Positions 37,806-48,420 of a stretch of 64,000 nt of DNA are shown piece after piece; positions within the stretch are counted from its first letter, which is position 1, and the number at the start of each line of letters is the position of its first letter. Source of the stretch: Heliocidaris erythrogramma (Eukaryota; Echinodermata; Echinoidea; Camarodonta; Echinometridae); NCBI GenBank assembly GCA_025617745.1, contig CM046859.1:30028744-30092743 (forward strand), in the 5' to 3' direction. The notes under the pieces were generated by a model. It did not search any database and had not been told where the DNA came from. It saw only the letters and a program-made list of their open reading frames with translations. Position numbers and translations under genes: made by a program.

Positions 37806-40259
37806 ACATATAATCTCCGAAACATCAATCCAAAAATTTTGGGACATCAAGATAGTCTATGAGAGCTTTATTCATTTAAAAGTTGCTTAAAGCATTTTGC
37901 CACCGAATGCGTTTACTAAACGCATCCCTAGAAAGAAAACAAAAATACAAATTTAACAGCTGCCATTTGGCCTCTGAATTTTCATAAATTGTTTGAATGT
38001 GCACAATCAACCACCTTAATATTTTACTCAAAATATTAGGTTTCCCTTTAATCTACAGCACAACCAGGATTCCTTCTGCCACTCGGGTTGACACGGAGCT
38101 GGCTATTTTGTTTTACGGTTCAAAAGGCTTTCGGCGCTTTTTTTTTCTTTTTGTCTGGTGTTAAATGGGTTAACTGCATCCTCCCAAGGCAGTCGGTTCC
38201 AGTAATTACATGATCATGTTCGCCAGGGGTTATAAGCAGTGAAAAAGGCACACTACATGCTTCGTTTGTTTTCAGTACAGCTGAAAATTGGTAGGTGTAA
38301 AGAGAAAATGGCGGTAAGACAAAGCTACTGATGATCTAAGGGAGATGTGGATATGTTGAGATGAGCACTCCTGAAAACAATTTATGATCTGTGGTAAGGC
38401 AATAAAAACCTTCTATTTCTTTTCTAATAATGTAAGTAGCTGCTTCTATTGCAAACAGCCATGTAGCATGGGTCAAGAACATGAGGGGAACAGGCATCGT
38501 GGGTGGGCACCGGCAAATTAACAAGTCCAGAAGTTAGGGGGATATTGCATGCATCGTAGCTTCCTCTTTTCTCCTACCATTTTTCCTCCTTTGTTTTGTT
38601 TCTTTTATTGCGCAATTCGATGGGGAGTACGTGTCCCATCCTCCTCCTTCTTCACATTCTTCTCGTCATGATTACTTGTGATGCTGTATGTTTGTATTTT
38701 ATCTGAATCCATAGCGCTGGAAATAGTATGGCAGGGCGGCGAGCCGTTGCCACCCTACCCTTCACGGGATTAACTGTATTACCTCTGTTTCAAATCACTG
38801 TATTTCGGCCCTCAACCACCATCCCTTATAACAATCCTCAAATTTGATGTACTTACCAATTCGTATGTTGACGTTCATTGTTACTGTAGTTTCATGCTGA
38901 AGGGCAAAACTTCTCCCGAACCAGCTTGTTAGTTTATCATCATCGTTCGGGGGTTTTATCTTGATTATTATTTTTCGACTCCCGGCCGTGGTTTTAAGAA
39001 TTCGTTTTGCTAAGCATGCAAGTTTGTGACGTTAGTCCATTATGTGCAGTTTCTTAAAGGCACTAAAATTAGTTTGTGTATTTCTTTAATAGTTTTTATC
39101 ATGTTAACTGCCCATCCCCCTTTCTCTCTCTCCCATCTCCGTCCCTTTATCTCTCTCTCTCTCTCTCTTAACATTTCTCCTCCCCCTCTATCCCTCTTCA
39201 TTTATACCTGTCTCTCCTCATACAGCATTTTGGACGTGGTCGTATTCTTCCATCCAAGCAATAATTCAAAGCAATACTCCCGAGTGACAGACCCAAACAG
39301 CGTCTGATTCCTAATCATTCACAATGTCAAAGTATTTCACCCGATGATAAAACTCTGATTACGATTTAATGTAGCGCATCCTTCCAATTCATTACGGGTG
39401 ATGAGCTTGATTGAAACAGGGATGGCTCAGGACGTCGAGTTGTAGAACCGATTGAAATTCCTCTCCCCTCCGTTACAAGAAAGCCTTGAGTTGTTTAAGG
39501 ATTTTGTTTTTTAAATTTAATACGTTTTTTAACCAAGCAGAAAAAGCGTTGCGGAAATTTCTGGATTTTCTAACAGGGCCGACAGGAAAAGGGGTGTTCC
39601 CTTGAGCATTGCCCGTGCCTCCTTTGTCGCCAAGGTCTCGAACGGCAATGACATGTGTTGATGAAAACCCGAGTTCGTATGTGATTACAAGTATATAAAA
39701 CTAGCAGTAGGGTGTAATAGAATCATGAGAATGGCAACCACTTTCAATATTGATGAAGTCTGCCGTTTTCCATCTTTGTATCTTACAAAGATGGCAAACC
39801 GCAGTCATTTTTATCAATATTTCTCTTTTTCTTTTTCTTTCTATCTCTTTCACTCTTTAGTTCTCCCTCTCGCTTCAACCTTTAGCTTGCATAAAATGAA
39901 TTTCCTCTAAACCTTCAAAACAATTTGAGTGTTAAGGTAAGGGTTAACGAAATCTCACATCCAAAATTCAATGATTATCAGATCATTATTTTCTATGAAA
40001 AGTTCGGCGACACAGCGCTCTTCAACCGGCAAATTATGTGATGATCACGGTGTCCTTCCTTCTAACTTTTATTTAAATTAGTGTTCTTCTCTTCAGACTA
40101 TATAGGGAGGGACTTTCACATATTTCGTTTTATATGTTGAATGTATGATACCTCATATACTTTACCTGTATTATGTCACCTTTACAACTGTCTCGAACAT
40201 TTAATGATGAGTGCAAAATAAATTAAATTGAACTTTGACCTTTGACCTCTCCTGTGCAG
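37806..40259. other. No exon recognised upstream of the GPCR exons
   Basis: I searched by eye for a TM1-TM3 exon of the receptor and found none. A CT-rich tract lies at about 39120-39200. The sequence just before 40260 is a good splice acceptor context. Confidence 0.4.
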
Positions 40260-40383
40260 ATACTATGTCGTGCTGCATCCTCTCCAGGCGAGGTCTTTTG
40301 TGACGATGGGGAGAGCTAAACGGGTCATAGCTGCTCTCTGGTTCTTTTCATGTATCTTTTCAAGCCCCGCCTTATTTAGTAAG
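40260..40383 (+). CDS. Peptide-type class A GPCR, exon A (DRY junction to TM4)
   Basis: The exon follows a pyrimidine-rich acceptor ending in tgtgcag and ends at AAG|gtaagt. Its first base completes a codon begun in the previous exon; 41 codons follow. The product starts YYVVLHPLQAR, so the split codon is very probably the Arg of the D/E-R-Y motif at the end of TM3. A phase-splitting intron at this Arg is a known, common intron position in class A receptors. TM4 covers about residues 22-39 of this partial protein, with the conserved Trp at 27 and a Pro at 36. The HPLQARS loop followed by basic RAKR resembles peptide receptors of the neuromedin-U, orexin, CCK and trissin type; I cannot place it in one subfamily. 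No upstream exon for the N-terminus or TM1-TM3 was recognised, so the gene is incomplete here. Confidence 0.88.
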
Positions 40384-41740
40384 GTAAGTATGTTTTTCCT
40401 GGCTTATTGCTAGTTAAACTCACCCCCTTCGCCCTTTTTTTTTGCTATTACCATTTTCTTTAGAAGGAATTTCTCTACTGGTGTAGCAATAGGAAGCATG
40501 GGGACACGTACCACCCCAAATGAATGACGAAAAATGAAATAAAAGATACTGAAAGAGAGAGAAAGAAATGGAAAGGGTAGGCAATGCCAAAAACAAAACA
40601 CTGTCAAATAGTGTGCCACCTGCTTATATTTGCAATATCCAAACCTTGACATTAGTGTCACCAGGTTACGTTGGAATAATATGAAGTGAAGGAACAAAAA
40701 TTAAGTAAAAGGGAATGTCCATTGCCTTTTCACACTTCCTGAGCACCGTTAACAAAAATCATTATTCATCTTCGGGTATTATCCCTTCGTAGACAATAAT
40801 TATTCTTTTGGGGGAACAAATTCAATCAGTATTCGTTACAGACAAAGCAGTATGCATACTAATTGCTGATACGCAACGGTAAATGAATTATGCGAGGGAG
40901 TAATGACAAGTCGTTTATTGCACTAACGACGATTAACTAATAATTGACGTGATAACTACATGGAAATGTCACAACTGTGACATGAAAGTGCAATTTCACA
41001 GTAGAAAGGCAGGGGGTCGCTAAGGGAGTGTAACCCCCCCCCCCCCCCCCCAATTAAAACTTTTAATTCGACAAATTTTGAATTTGTATAGCTTGTCGAT
41101 AAATATCGCATAATTCGATTACTTTCCCTCCTCTTTTTTCTCTTTCTATCCTTATTTTTTTTTCGCCAGGGGGGGGGGGGATGTTGGATAATATTATAAT
41201 TCTATTTAAATTGTTGGAAAGTGTAGTTCCAACACACACACACTTTCAAAATAGTCTGCCGTTGCCGCTGTAAACAGTATACTATAGATATATACTGTAA
41301 TGTGTTTAGAAATTACTACCAGAGGAGAAGCACCTGTACATGCAGTATTTTCAGTAGATGAATTAGAAGGAACAAACTTGATCAAGTTTTTAGATTTAGT
41401 TCTAGTTTACTTTATTATAGCTCCTTGATTCGGTACTCCTTACTTTTTCCATGGGTCGTAAATCATGTAAGAACTTTCTGTTCTACCAGTATGCGAATAA
41501 ACCTAATTTCTACGTCAAATGCACACGGAACAAGTACATGTAAAGCGAGACTAAAATGATTTACTATGATGTGTCCAAGATATTACTATTGAGATGCAGT
41601 TCTCATCTTTTGGCCTACAACTTTTGACAGAGTAGTGCCCCGTCTCAAATACAAGTGTTGGGTTGAAATTCCGCCGTTTAGAAAGGCAAATTCTCTTTCA
41701 TTGCTTGATTAGCCTGATGTGAACTTTACACTACACACCA

Positions 41741-41799
41741 GGGGGTGTTTCATCAAACTGTTTAGATTAACCTTCGAAAAGTTTGATGAAACAGCCCCT
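41741..41799. mobile_element. Minimal 59-bp hairpin MITE
   Basis: It consists almost only of terminal repeats: gggggtgtttcatcaaact and, complemented, ggggctgtttcatcaaact. They flank about 20 bases. It shares terminal repeats with the elements at 27077 and 32379. Confidence 0.75.
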
Positions 41800-42659
41800 A
41801 GACATTCCCACAAATAGGATGATCCATGATGTTCGTTTTTAAGCATAAAGTCAGTGTGTGCATTCACCGGTGCCTTAACCTGCATTTTGTATCTTGTCTG
41901 AAGTTGGTGTAGTTCGTTTAAAAAAGAAAGAAATGAAGTGATAGAGAGGGACGAAAGGGAATAAGGAAGGAAGAATGAGAGAGAGAGAGGGAGAGAGAGG
42001 GAGAGAGAGAGAGAGCAATCTGGAACCAAAAAAAATCATGAAAGAATTGCTTTTCTGCAAGCTTTTTTGAGGACTCTGACCTCTTGCATTTCACCTGCAC
42101 CCTACAGCAATATACCCTCGCTCCAATTTTTAGAATATTTCAGTCATAATTATGCAACTAGAGAGCGAAACGGGGCAAATGAACCCTAAATGCTTTTTGA
42201 TGTCTTCGCAATCAATATCAGATCGAGGCAACAACTTCCAGTTTACGTCAGGTTCATTTTTTTTGGTAAAAGAAAAGGGGTACAAAATTCCATCTCCACA
42301 CTTCTTTCTATAAACACGAAATACGCGTTTATTTTCTAGCGCTGTGGTAAAAAAATTATGCACTGCTAAGTGCTGATTTCCCTGTAGCAACTACATGTTT
42401 TTTAGGACATCGATATTTTCACTTCCGCCGTTTGCTTTTGATCCTCATGTCGTAATCGATTTATTATGCTTCTCTTTGATCATTGTCACCCCTGACACCC
42501 TTTTCTTTTGCAAGACATGCAAGAGGGGTTTCTGGTTTCGTTAGTCATTTTTGCTTATATCTTCTTTCTTTCTTTCTTGTCATCAATCATGATTATTTCG
42601 ACCCCTTTGGTATCCTGGAAGTGATTGTTATAAACTGTAACAAACTTGGTATGTATTTC

Positions 42660-43220
42660 TGTCCCCTCCTTTTCTCTCTCTGTCTCTCTTTCATCTTGCT
42701 TCCCCTCCAGTCAATTATAACTACACTTCTCCCTCTCTCGCTCTCTATCTCTCTCTCTCTCTCTCCCTCGGTTTCGCGAACCCCCCCCCCACACACACAC
42801 AAACACACTTTTCTCCTCTCTCTCTCTCCCTCTCCCTCTACCTCATACACACACACACACACCCTCACACACCCACACACACTCTCTCTCTCTCTCGCTC
42901 TCAACCTGTATCTTCTCTCTTTATATCTTTATCTCTCTCGCTCTCTCTTTGTTGTCTCACTCCTCTCTCTCTCTCTCTCTCTCTCTCTTTTCTCTCCCTA
43001 GTTTTATCATGAATTCCCTTCCTCTCTCTTAATTTCTCACTTCCTCTCTCTGTGCCCCCCCCCCTCTCTCTCTCTCTCTCTACCTGTACCTCTCTCTCAA
43101 CCTTTCTCTGTGATCCATATATTTCTATTTCACTATAGAAAAAAAAACACCCGCATCAACATTCCAGAGAACATACCCACCACACCCACACCCACACCCA
43201 CACCCAGACACCAACACTTC
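42660..43220. repeat. CT/CA microsatellite block
   Basis: Long imperfect (CT)n with embedded (CA)n, a 10-base C run at 42781-42790 and a (CCCACA)n stretch at about 43175-43207. A 172-codon frame through it is compositional. Confidence 0.92.
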
Positions 43221-43859
43221 CACACACCCAAATGCACCCTCAGCAAGTAAGACATTTAATCGTCCTCTAGTAATATGATCGCAAATACTGCCTGGTACAT
43301 TCCAACCTTCTGGACCATAAAAAATTACGGGTCGCACAAGTACAAAAGTGCTTTCGATGCCCGGCTGATGGAAATGGAATTGCTCTTGGGTAATTCAAGA
43401 AATAACTCGGCCCGTTATATAACACCGCTGTGGAAGGCATTGAATAAGGCACGTTCGTAATGTGATGTAATTTGTTTGATTGGTAGAACGTTAAACGTGT
43501 CTCTTCCACGTAATTCAATGAGACCTCAAAGGTGGTTGCAGGGATAAACAGAGGTCAAGTAAGGTCATGTTGGAAGTGACCTTTGTGCATGTACTATTTT
43601 CTTCATGGGGGACTGAAAATCAAGTAACCTACTTTAATTTGCGACGAATAAGGAGGCATGCAGAGAGTTGAGCAAAAGACTGAATTGAAAGTGAGATGCA
43701 TTCTCATTGTTTTATTACTGGAGAATATTAATCACCCGGAATATTTATATAAACTTGTATTTTTTAAAAATAGTAATCTTATGTGTAGAAACCCTTTTAT
43801 ATGTATATCCGAATTTTTAGAGTTTTTCTGTGTACTTTATTTTTTATGTAACAGTAAAT

Positions 43860-43942
43860 TTATATATATATTTTTATATAAATTATAGAACTTACATAAT
43901 ATTTATATAATATATATATATATATATATATAAGTGTAAGGA

Positions 43943-44003
<61 letters not shown>

Positions 44004-44090
44004 TGTAATATATATATAATTGTAAGGAAATAAGATATACAAAAGCTTTGGCAACTCTCGTGGAAATAAATACGAGAAAGGGAATGAGAG

Positions 44091-44132
<42 letters not shown>
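43860..44132. repeat. TA and TAA microsatellites
   Basis: (TA)n at 43911-43932 and 44094-44130, with (TAA)n at about 43945-44002 between them. Confidence 0.92.
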
Positions 44133-44134
<2 letters not shown>

Positions 44135-45205
44135 TGCTGGTCGATAGTTTCGGTAAACCCTGGATTTTGAGATAGGTTTTAATTTCAATGTCTATAAGTT
44201 TTAATTTCGATGTCTATTCACAGCATAATAAGCTTGTCTAGGCAATTTGCATTTATACACCTTCACGCAATATTTCAGGAACTTTAAAATATTTTTATTA
44301 AGATATGACGTATTCATGATGATATTAAACTATTTATATTACTATAAATATAACTTGGTTCAAGCTATGAGGAAATCTATTCTTGGACAAAAATTGGAAA
44401 TTTGTATTATTAATATAAACAAATGAACTGGTGTGTTGTGAGGGAATGACTTCACAGACACATGACCGATTTGCCAATTTGTCTAGTGATTTTCATTTTC
44501 TTTGCTTTCATGTCATCAAATATCAATAACTTTCTTATTAGTTGTCCGATTTACTTTTTTGCTGATTTTGTTGATTTGTTGGTCTGATTTTTCTGTTTCA
44601 TTTAAACCCACGTAATTCTTGGACGGGACTTGCCCATAAATTTGTTTTCCAGGCTATTACACTTTTGGTAATAATGAATATGTAACGATTTTCATTATTG
44701 TACTGCATGTAGTAGGAAAAAGCTTTCATAGTGCCAGACAGTTATCTCGAAATAGAGTAAGTAGAGTAATGAATATTACTGTTCACAGTTTTAAATTGAA
44801 TACGACTTGGAATACCTTTATCATTCTTAACATACTTCGAAAAAATGGAAACATCCACGGTAACTATCGTTTCGTGTGTCATGAATTCAGATGGACTCTT
44901 AAATCGGTTTGTTTCTTTTTTTAAGTGATGATAAAGATGATGATAATAATAAATGTGATACTCCTACTGCTACAACTACTACTACTACTCGGAATAACAA
45001 CAACAACAATACTAATAATGATAATGATAATAATAATAATAAGGATAATATTAATAATAATTACTTCCCAACGCTTCCTAAAACGAGCTTTAGAATTCTA
45101 GAATTTGATTTAGGCTTCAAGATTTCACATTTTCTTTAGTGCTTCAAATTCTTAAATAATCTACATATACATATCACATCTTTAATGGTTGGTATCTGTT
45201 TTCAG

Positions 45206-45434
45206 AAAGTAACTGCTCACTATTGGGAAGAAGAGCCGGAGCCCTATTCCTACACGTGTAACAGCGCTTGGCCCAATGAGACCTTGTCCATCCTTTATTC
45301 AGTCTACCTGTTCCTTCTTCTCTTCTTCGTTCCACTCATCGTTGTCTCCTATGCTTACATGAGGATAGCCTGTCACCTGAACAGCACGAGAGAGCGTTCG
45401 GGGGAATCAAACGGTTCACCATTTAACAGACCAG
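45206..45434 (+). CDS. Same GPCR, exon B (second extracellular loop and TM5)
   Basis: The acceptor is ctgttttcag|AAA and the donor ACCAG|gtaagg. The exon enters in phase 0 after exon A (LFSK then KVTAHYW) and leaves one base into the next codon. Residues 42-67 form a polar, acidic second extracellular loop with a single Cys at 59, the expected partner of the TM3 cysteine, and an N-E-T glycosylation sequon at 65-67. TM5 is about 68-92, with Pro84 at the family's 5.50 position and Tyr92 eight residues later (5.58), as in active class A receptors. The exon ends in a Ser/Asn/Arg-rich start of the third intracellular loop. The intron before it is about 4.8 kb. Confidence 0.93.
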
Positions 45435-45988
45435 GTAAGGACAGTGAGAAAAAGTTTCAAAAATTGTGGGACGTAAGAGGAAAATGCTCCAGGTTTCCTG
45501 AATGATCGTATCTGCTTATTGCAAATTGTGATGGATTCGAATATGTTATAGTGAAGCAGTTGGCTCAAAATTGGGACACTTGGACAGACAGTTGTTTGGG
45601 AAGATGATGGGGCCACTAAATCTATTATTCATGACAGGGGGATCTACAAGCATCCAGTTTTAGAAGCATTCGGTCTCCTGAACTTTCCCACTAGTATCCA
45701 GATAGTTCATGAGACCAAATTCCCTCGTGAATACTCGGTTTTGAGAATTTTCAATAATCTCAGAAATCCCCATTATTGTGGCAGGAGTTTATGTAGTTTA
45801 GAATTAAAAATAAAATTACATTTGTCTCTCTCAACCCAGGGGTAGGTTAGTAAATTAGAAATTTATTCAGCGATTTTTTTTTCCTAATGGCAACTGATCT
45901 TTAGTTAGTGTAATGTTGCCAACTACAATATATATATATATATATATATATTACATAATTTTCATTTTGATCACACATTATTGCGCAG

Positions 45989-46212
45989 TTCTTCCGAAAT
46001 ACCGGGTGTGGTATCGGAATACGTCAGGATGGTCTAGTGGGTCATCGTTCGTACGCAGAGCCGAAGCGGCGAGTCAGGCCAATGGCGTCACAATTGACGA
46101 AGATGCTACTGAAGCGGAAGCCTTGCGTTCGGAACCGGGCAGGGTGGAAAACCTAAATGATTCGCCGGCTCCAAGAAGGCACCGTGGGACCAGTGAAGGT
46201 GACAAGATACAG
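45989..46212 (+). CDS. Same GPCR, exon C (third intracellular loop insert)
   Basis: The acceptor is attgcgcag|TTCTTCCG and the donor GATACAG|gtaagt. The two leading bases complete the codon left open by exon B (Val118); 74 codons follow and the exon ends on a codon boundary, so phases match on both sides. The encoded segment is hydrophilic, rich in Ser, Arg, Glu and Ala, with no membrane segment. It lengthens the third intracellular loop to roughly 100 residues, long for a peptide receptor. Basic patches (FVRRAE, APRRHRG) and Ser/Thr sites suit G-protein, arrestin or kinase contacts, which is inference. Skipping this exon would shift the frame, because exon B ends in phase 1 and exon D starts in phase 0. 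Matching phases and splice sites are the main evidence that it is real. Confidence 0.8.
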
Positions 46213-47779
46213 GTAAGTGGTTGGTAGAGCAAAGACTAAAAGAATGTATGATTCTCCGGCTTTCATTCAAGGACATCTTGAGACGAACGAAGGCGACAAG
46301 CTTACTGTTAATACTTTGAAGATACATGTTAGTTGTTGGTAGAATTATAGGGCTTCATTGAGAAGATATATATGATTCTCCTCTCAGGTGAGTCCGTTGG
46401 ACCAGAGAATGCCACAGGATGCATGTAAGTGCAATTCAGTTTGACGTGTCTTATATGTATATTAATGGGTCTGCTATCCATTTATTCTGTCTAAAAGGAC
46501 AAACCTTTTTGTGACAGTTTAATAATGGTCATGACACCAGAAGGAACCAATAATCAATGGCCGTATATCAAGATAATTACTCATCTTTGGATGAAATAAA
46601 TGGATAAAAGACTTATGTCTTACGGGACACATTAAACTGAATCGCCCGCTAGTGGTATTATACGATGCAGGCTTCAACAGGGTCGTAGAAAGCCCTCTGG
46701 GACCAATGAATGTCAATAAGCTACATCTTTGTGGCTTGTCTATAGGGTTCCGTTCGGAAAATATGTGCGATTCTCTTGCTCTTTTAGTGCAAGGTTACCT
46801 GTTTTTATAGCAATGGCGTAGGGAGTGGGAGTAGGAAACCAAAAAGAACGAGTCGTCAGATAAAACACGGATAATTGCTTTACAGTACATCTGCCAACAG
46901 ACGAGAGATCTTATGATCCACAAGCTTTCAGGGGCCGGGGCACCGGGAAACAGCGAAGGCGAGAGAAATCACATTAGTGGTTCTGTAGCCCCTTCCCCTT
47001 TCTGACAAATCTGGAGCTGCCCTCATGATTTGGAATTCATGTAAAGAAAGAGTACTCTCTCACCTCCGATAAAGTTGGTGTAAGATAGAGATTTGATGAT
47101 GCATATTTATGGCGTAACGAAATAAAGGTACTGGAAAACAGTGAAGGGTACATTACAAGGGATTGGAAGCGAAAGCAGAAAGATTCCTATCACCCGAGAA
47201 GCTATTTTAGATGACATTAGAGTCATGACGTTGCTATTATGGGGCACACACTAGGTGGAGAAAATGTGAGGGATGGTCTGGAAGGGAATGTGTAAATTAT
47301 CTCTCATGGTTACATTTCCTTTCTATTTTATTTCCACTTTTCTGTATTTGTCTTTTGAAAAAAATGATGTCATCTCATAATCCCCGCCTACGAAATGACT
47401 ATAGCGAAAGGAAATAAATAGAAACAGAGTTCGCTTGCAGACTTTATATCCTAGAATAAAATTGGCAACAGTTTGCCTACAATGACATTCAAATTTTTGA
47501 AATGTAATAGTTTGCTATTAATATGATTTTTTACTTATCAAATCTTTTCTTTTATAGGCGCCGTCTCTCATTTTCTTTATTCCATATAATTCATAAAATG
47601 TGTACCTCATAGCACTACGCCATGATGTATTTTGTGTTATGTACGTGTTGTACTTATTCTTTCAAAAGAAATAAAGTGGTAAAGGTAGTGAGGTTCTAAT
47701 ATTTCGATTTTTCATAGGAGATAGACGTATCTGAATTAATACACTGGGATTCCTTTGAAATGTAATTCATCTTTTGCAG

Positions 47780-48172
47780 AGGGTCATAACGATGTTGGCC
47801 ATTGTGGTGACGCTCTTCATCCTGAGTTGGGGTCCTCTACTGACTTACACCTTGGTCTATCGCTTCATCGACGACATGCCATACAACACCCATGCTGTTT
47901 TGAGTCTCTTCCTCCACCTCTTAGCTGCCTGCAACAGCTGCATCAACCCCATCATCTATGCTTTCCTTTCCAAGAACTTTCGGCAGAGTTTCAAACAGGT
48001 AATTAGGGATTGCTGCTGCTGTTGCGAAAGCCTACACCGTAGGCGGCTGGCCTACCAGCCTTCTTTCAGATGGACCAGTTCAACGCGCGCCTCCTACTCG
48101 TATTCGCCACCTGAGAGTTGTATGCGGAACAGTCCGCAGAGGTCGGCAGTCTCCCAGAAGACGGATGTTTGA
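47780..48172 (+). CDS. Same GPCR, last exon D (TM6, TM7, tail, stop)
   Basis: The acceptor is cttttgcag|AGG in phase 0; the exon has 130 codons and a TGA stop. TM6 (about 193-219) holds F-x-x-S-W-x-P at 205-211, the class A F-x-x-C-W-x-P switch with Ser in place of Cys. TM7 (about 230-253) holds N-P-I-I-Y at 248-252, followed by a helix-8-like F-L-S-K-N-F-R. Five consecutive cysteines at 270-274 are a probable palmitoylation site. The tail is Ser/Tyr/Arg-rich and ends T-D-V, which fits a class I PDZ-binding motif (S/T-x-hydrophobic). A possible ATTAAA polyadenylation signal lies at 48393-48398. The four exons give 322 residues, about what class A receptors have from the end of TM3 onward once the long third loop is counted. 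Confidence 0.95.
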   Translation, partial: RVITMLAIVVTLFILSWGPLLTYTLVYRFIDDMPYNTHAVLSLFLHLLAACNSCINPIIYAFLSKNFRQSFKQVIRDCCCCCESLHRRRLAYQPSFRWTSSTRASYSYSPPESCMRNSPQRSAVSQKTDV

Positions 48173-48420
48173 AAATGGTACAGACCTGTGACAGTTCCTG
48201 GAGAAGACATAAAAACCTATAACTAGAATTATGTTCGTATGTCATTGTGGCTTCTCCCCAATTTTGTTTCGAGTTACATCATCGCTCGAAAGAGAACGAC
48301 TGACAAGGGATGAAACAGTGAAAGGAAGAACCCCGTCGTTATAGCCACGATTTGATAGCCCAAGTTTGAAAAACGGTTTTGTTCATATGGTCATTAAAGT
48401 ACAGCATTCTTTGCAACATC
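48173..48420 (+). other. Probable 3' untranslated region of the GPCR gene
   Basis: This sequence follows the TGA of exon D. The only polyadenylation-like hexamer nearby is ATTAAA at 48393-48398; no AATAAA was seen close to the stop. The end point is a guess. Confidence 0.35.

Larger units (their letters stand above)
40384..45205 (+). other. Intron between GPCR exons A and B
   Basis: It starts gtaagt and ends ttttcag. It contains an 18-base C run (41034-41051), a 12-base G run (41169-41180), a 59-bp hairpin element (41741), large CT and CA tracts (42660-43220), TA/TAA arrays (43860-44130) and a TAA/ACT-rich stretch (44935-45060). Confidence 0.8.

Noticed and set aside
42483..43001. 172-codon Ser/Leu-rich frame
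   Set aside because: It lies in a CT/CA microsatellite within the GPCR intron; the frame is compositional.
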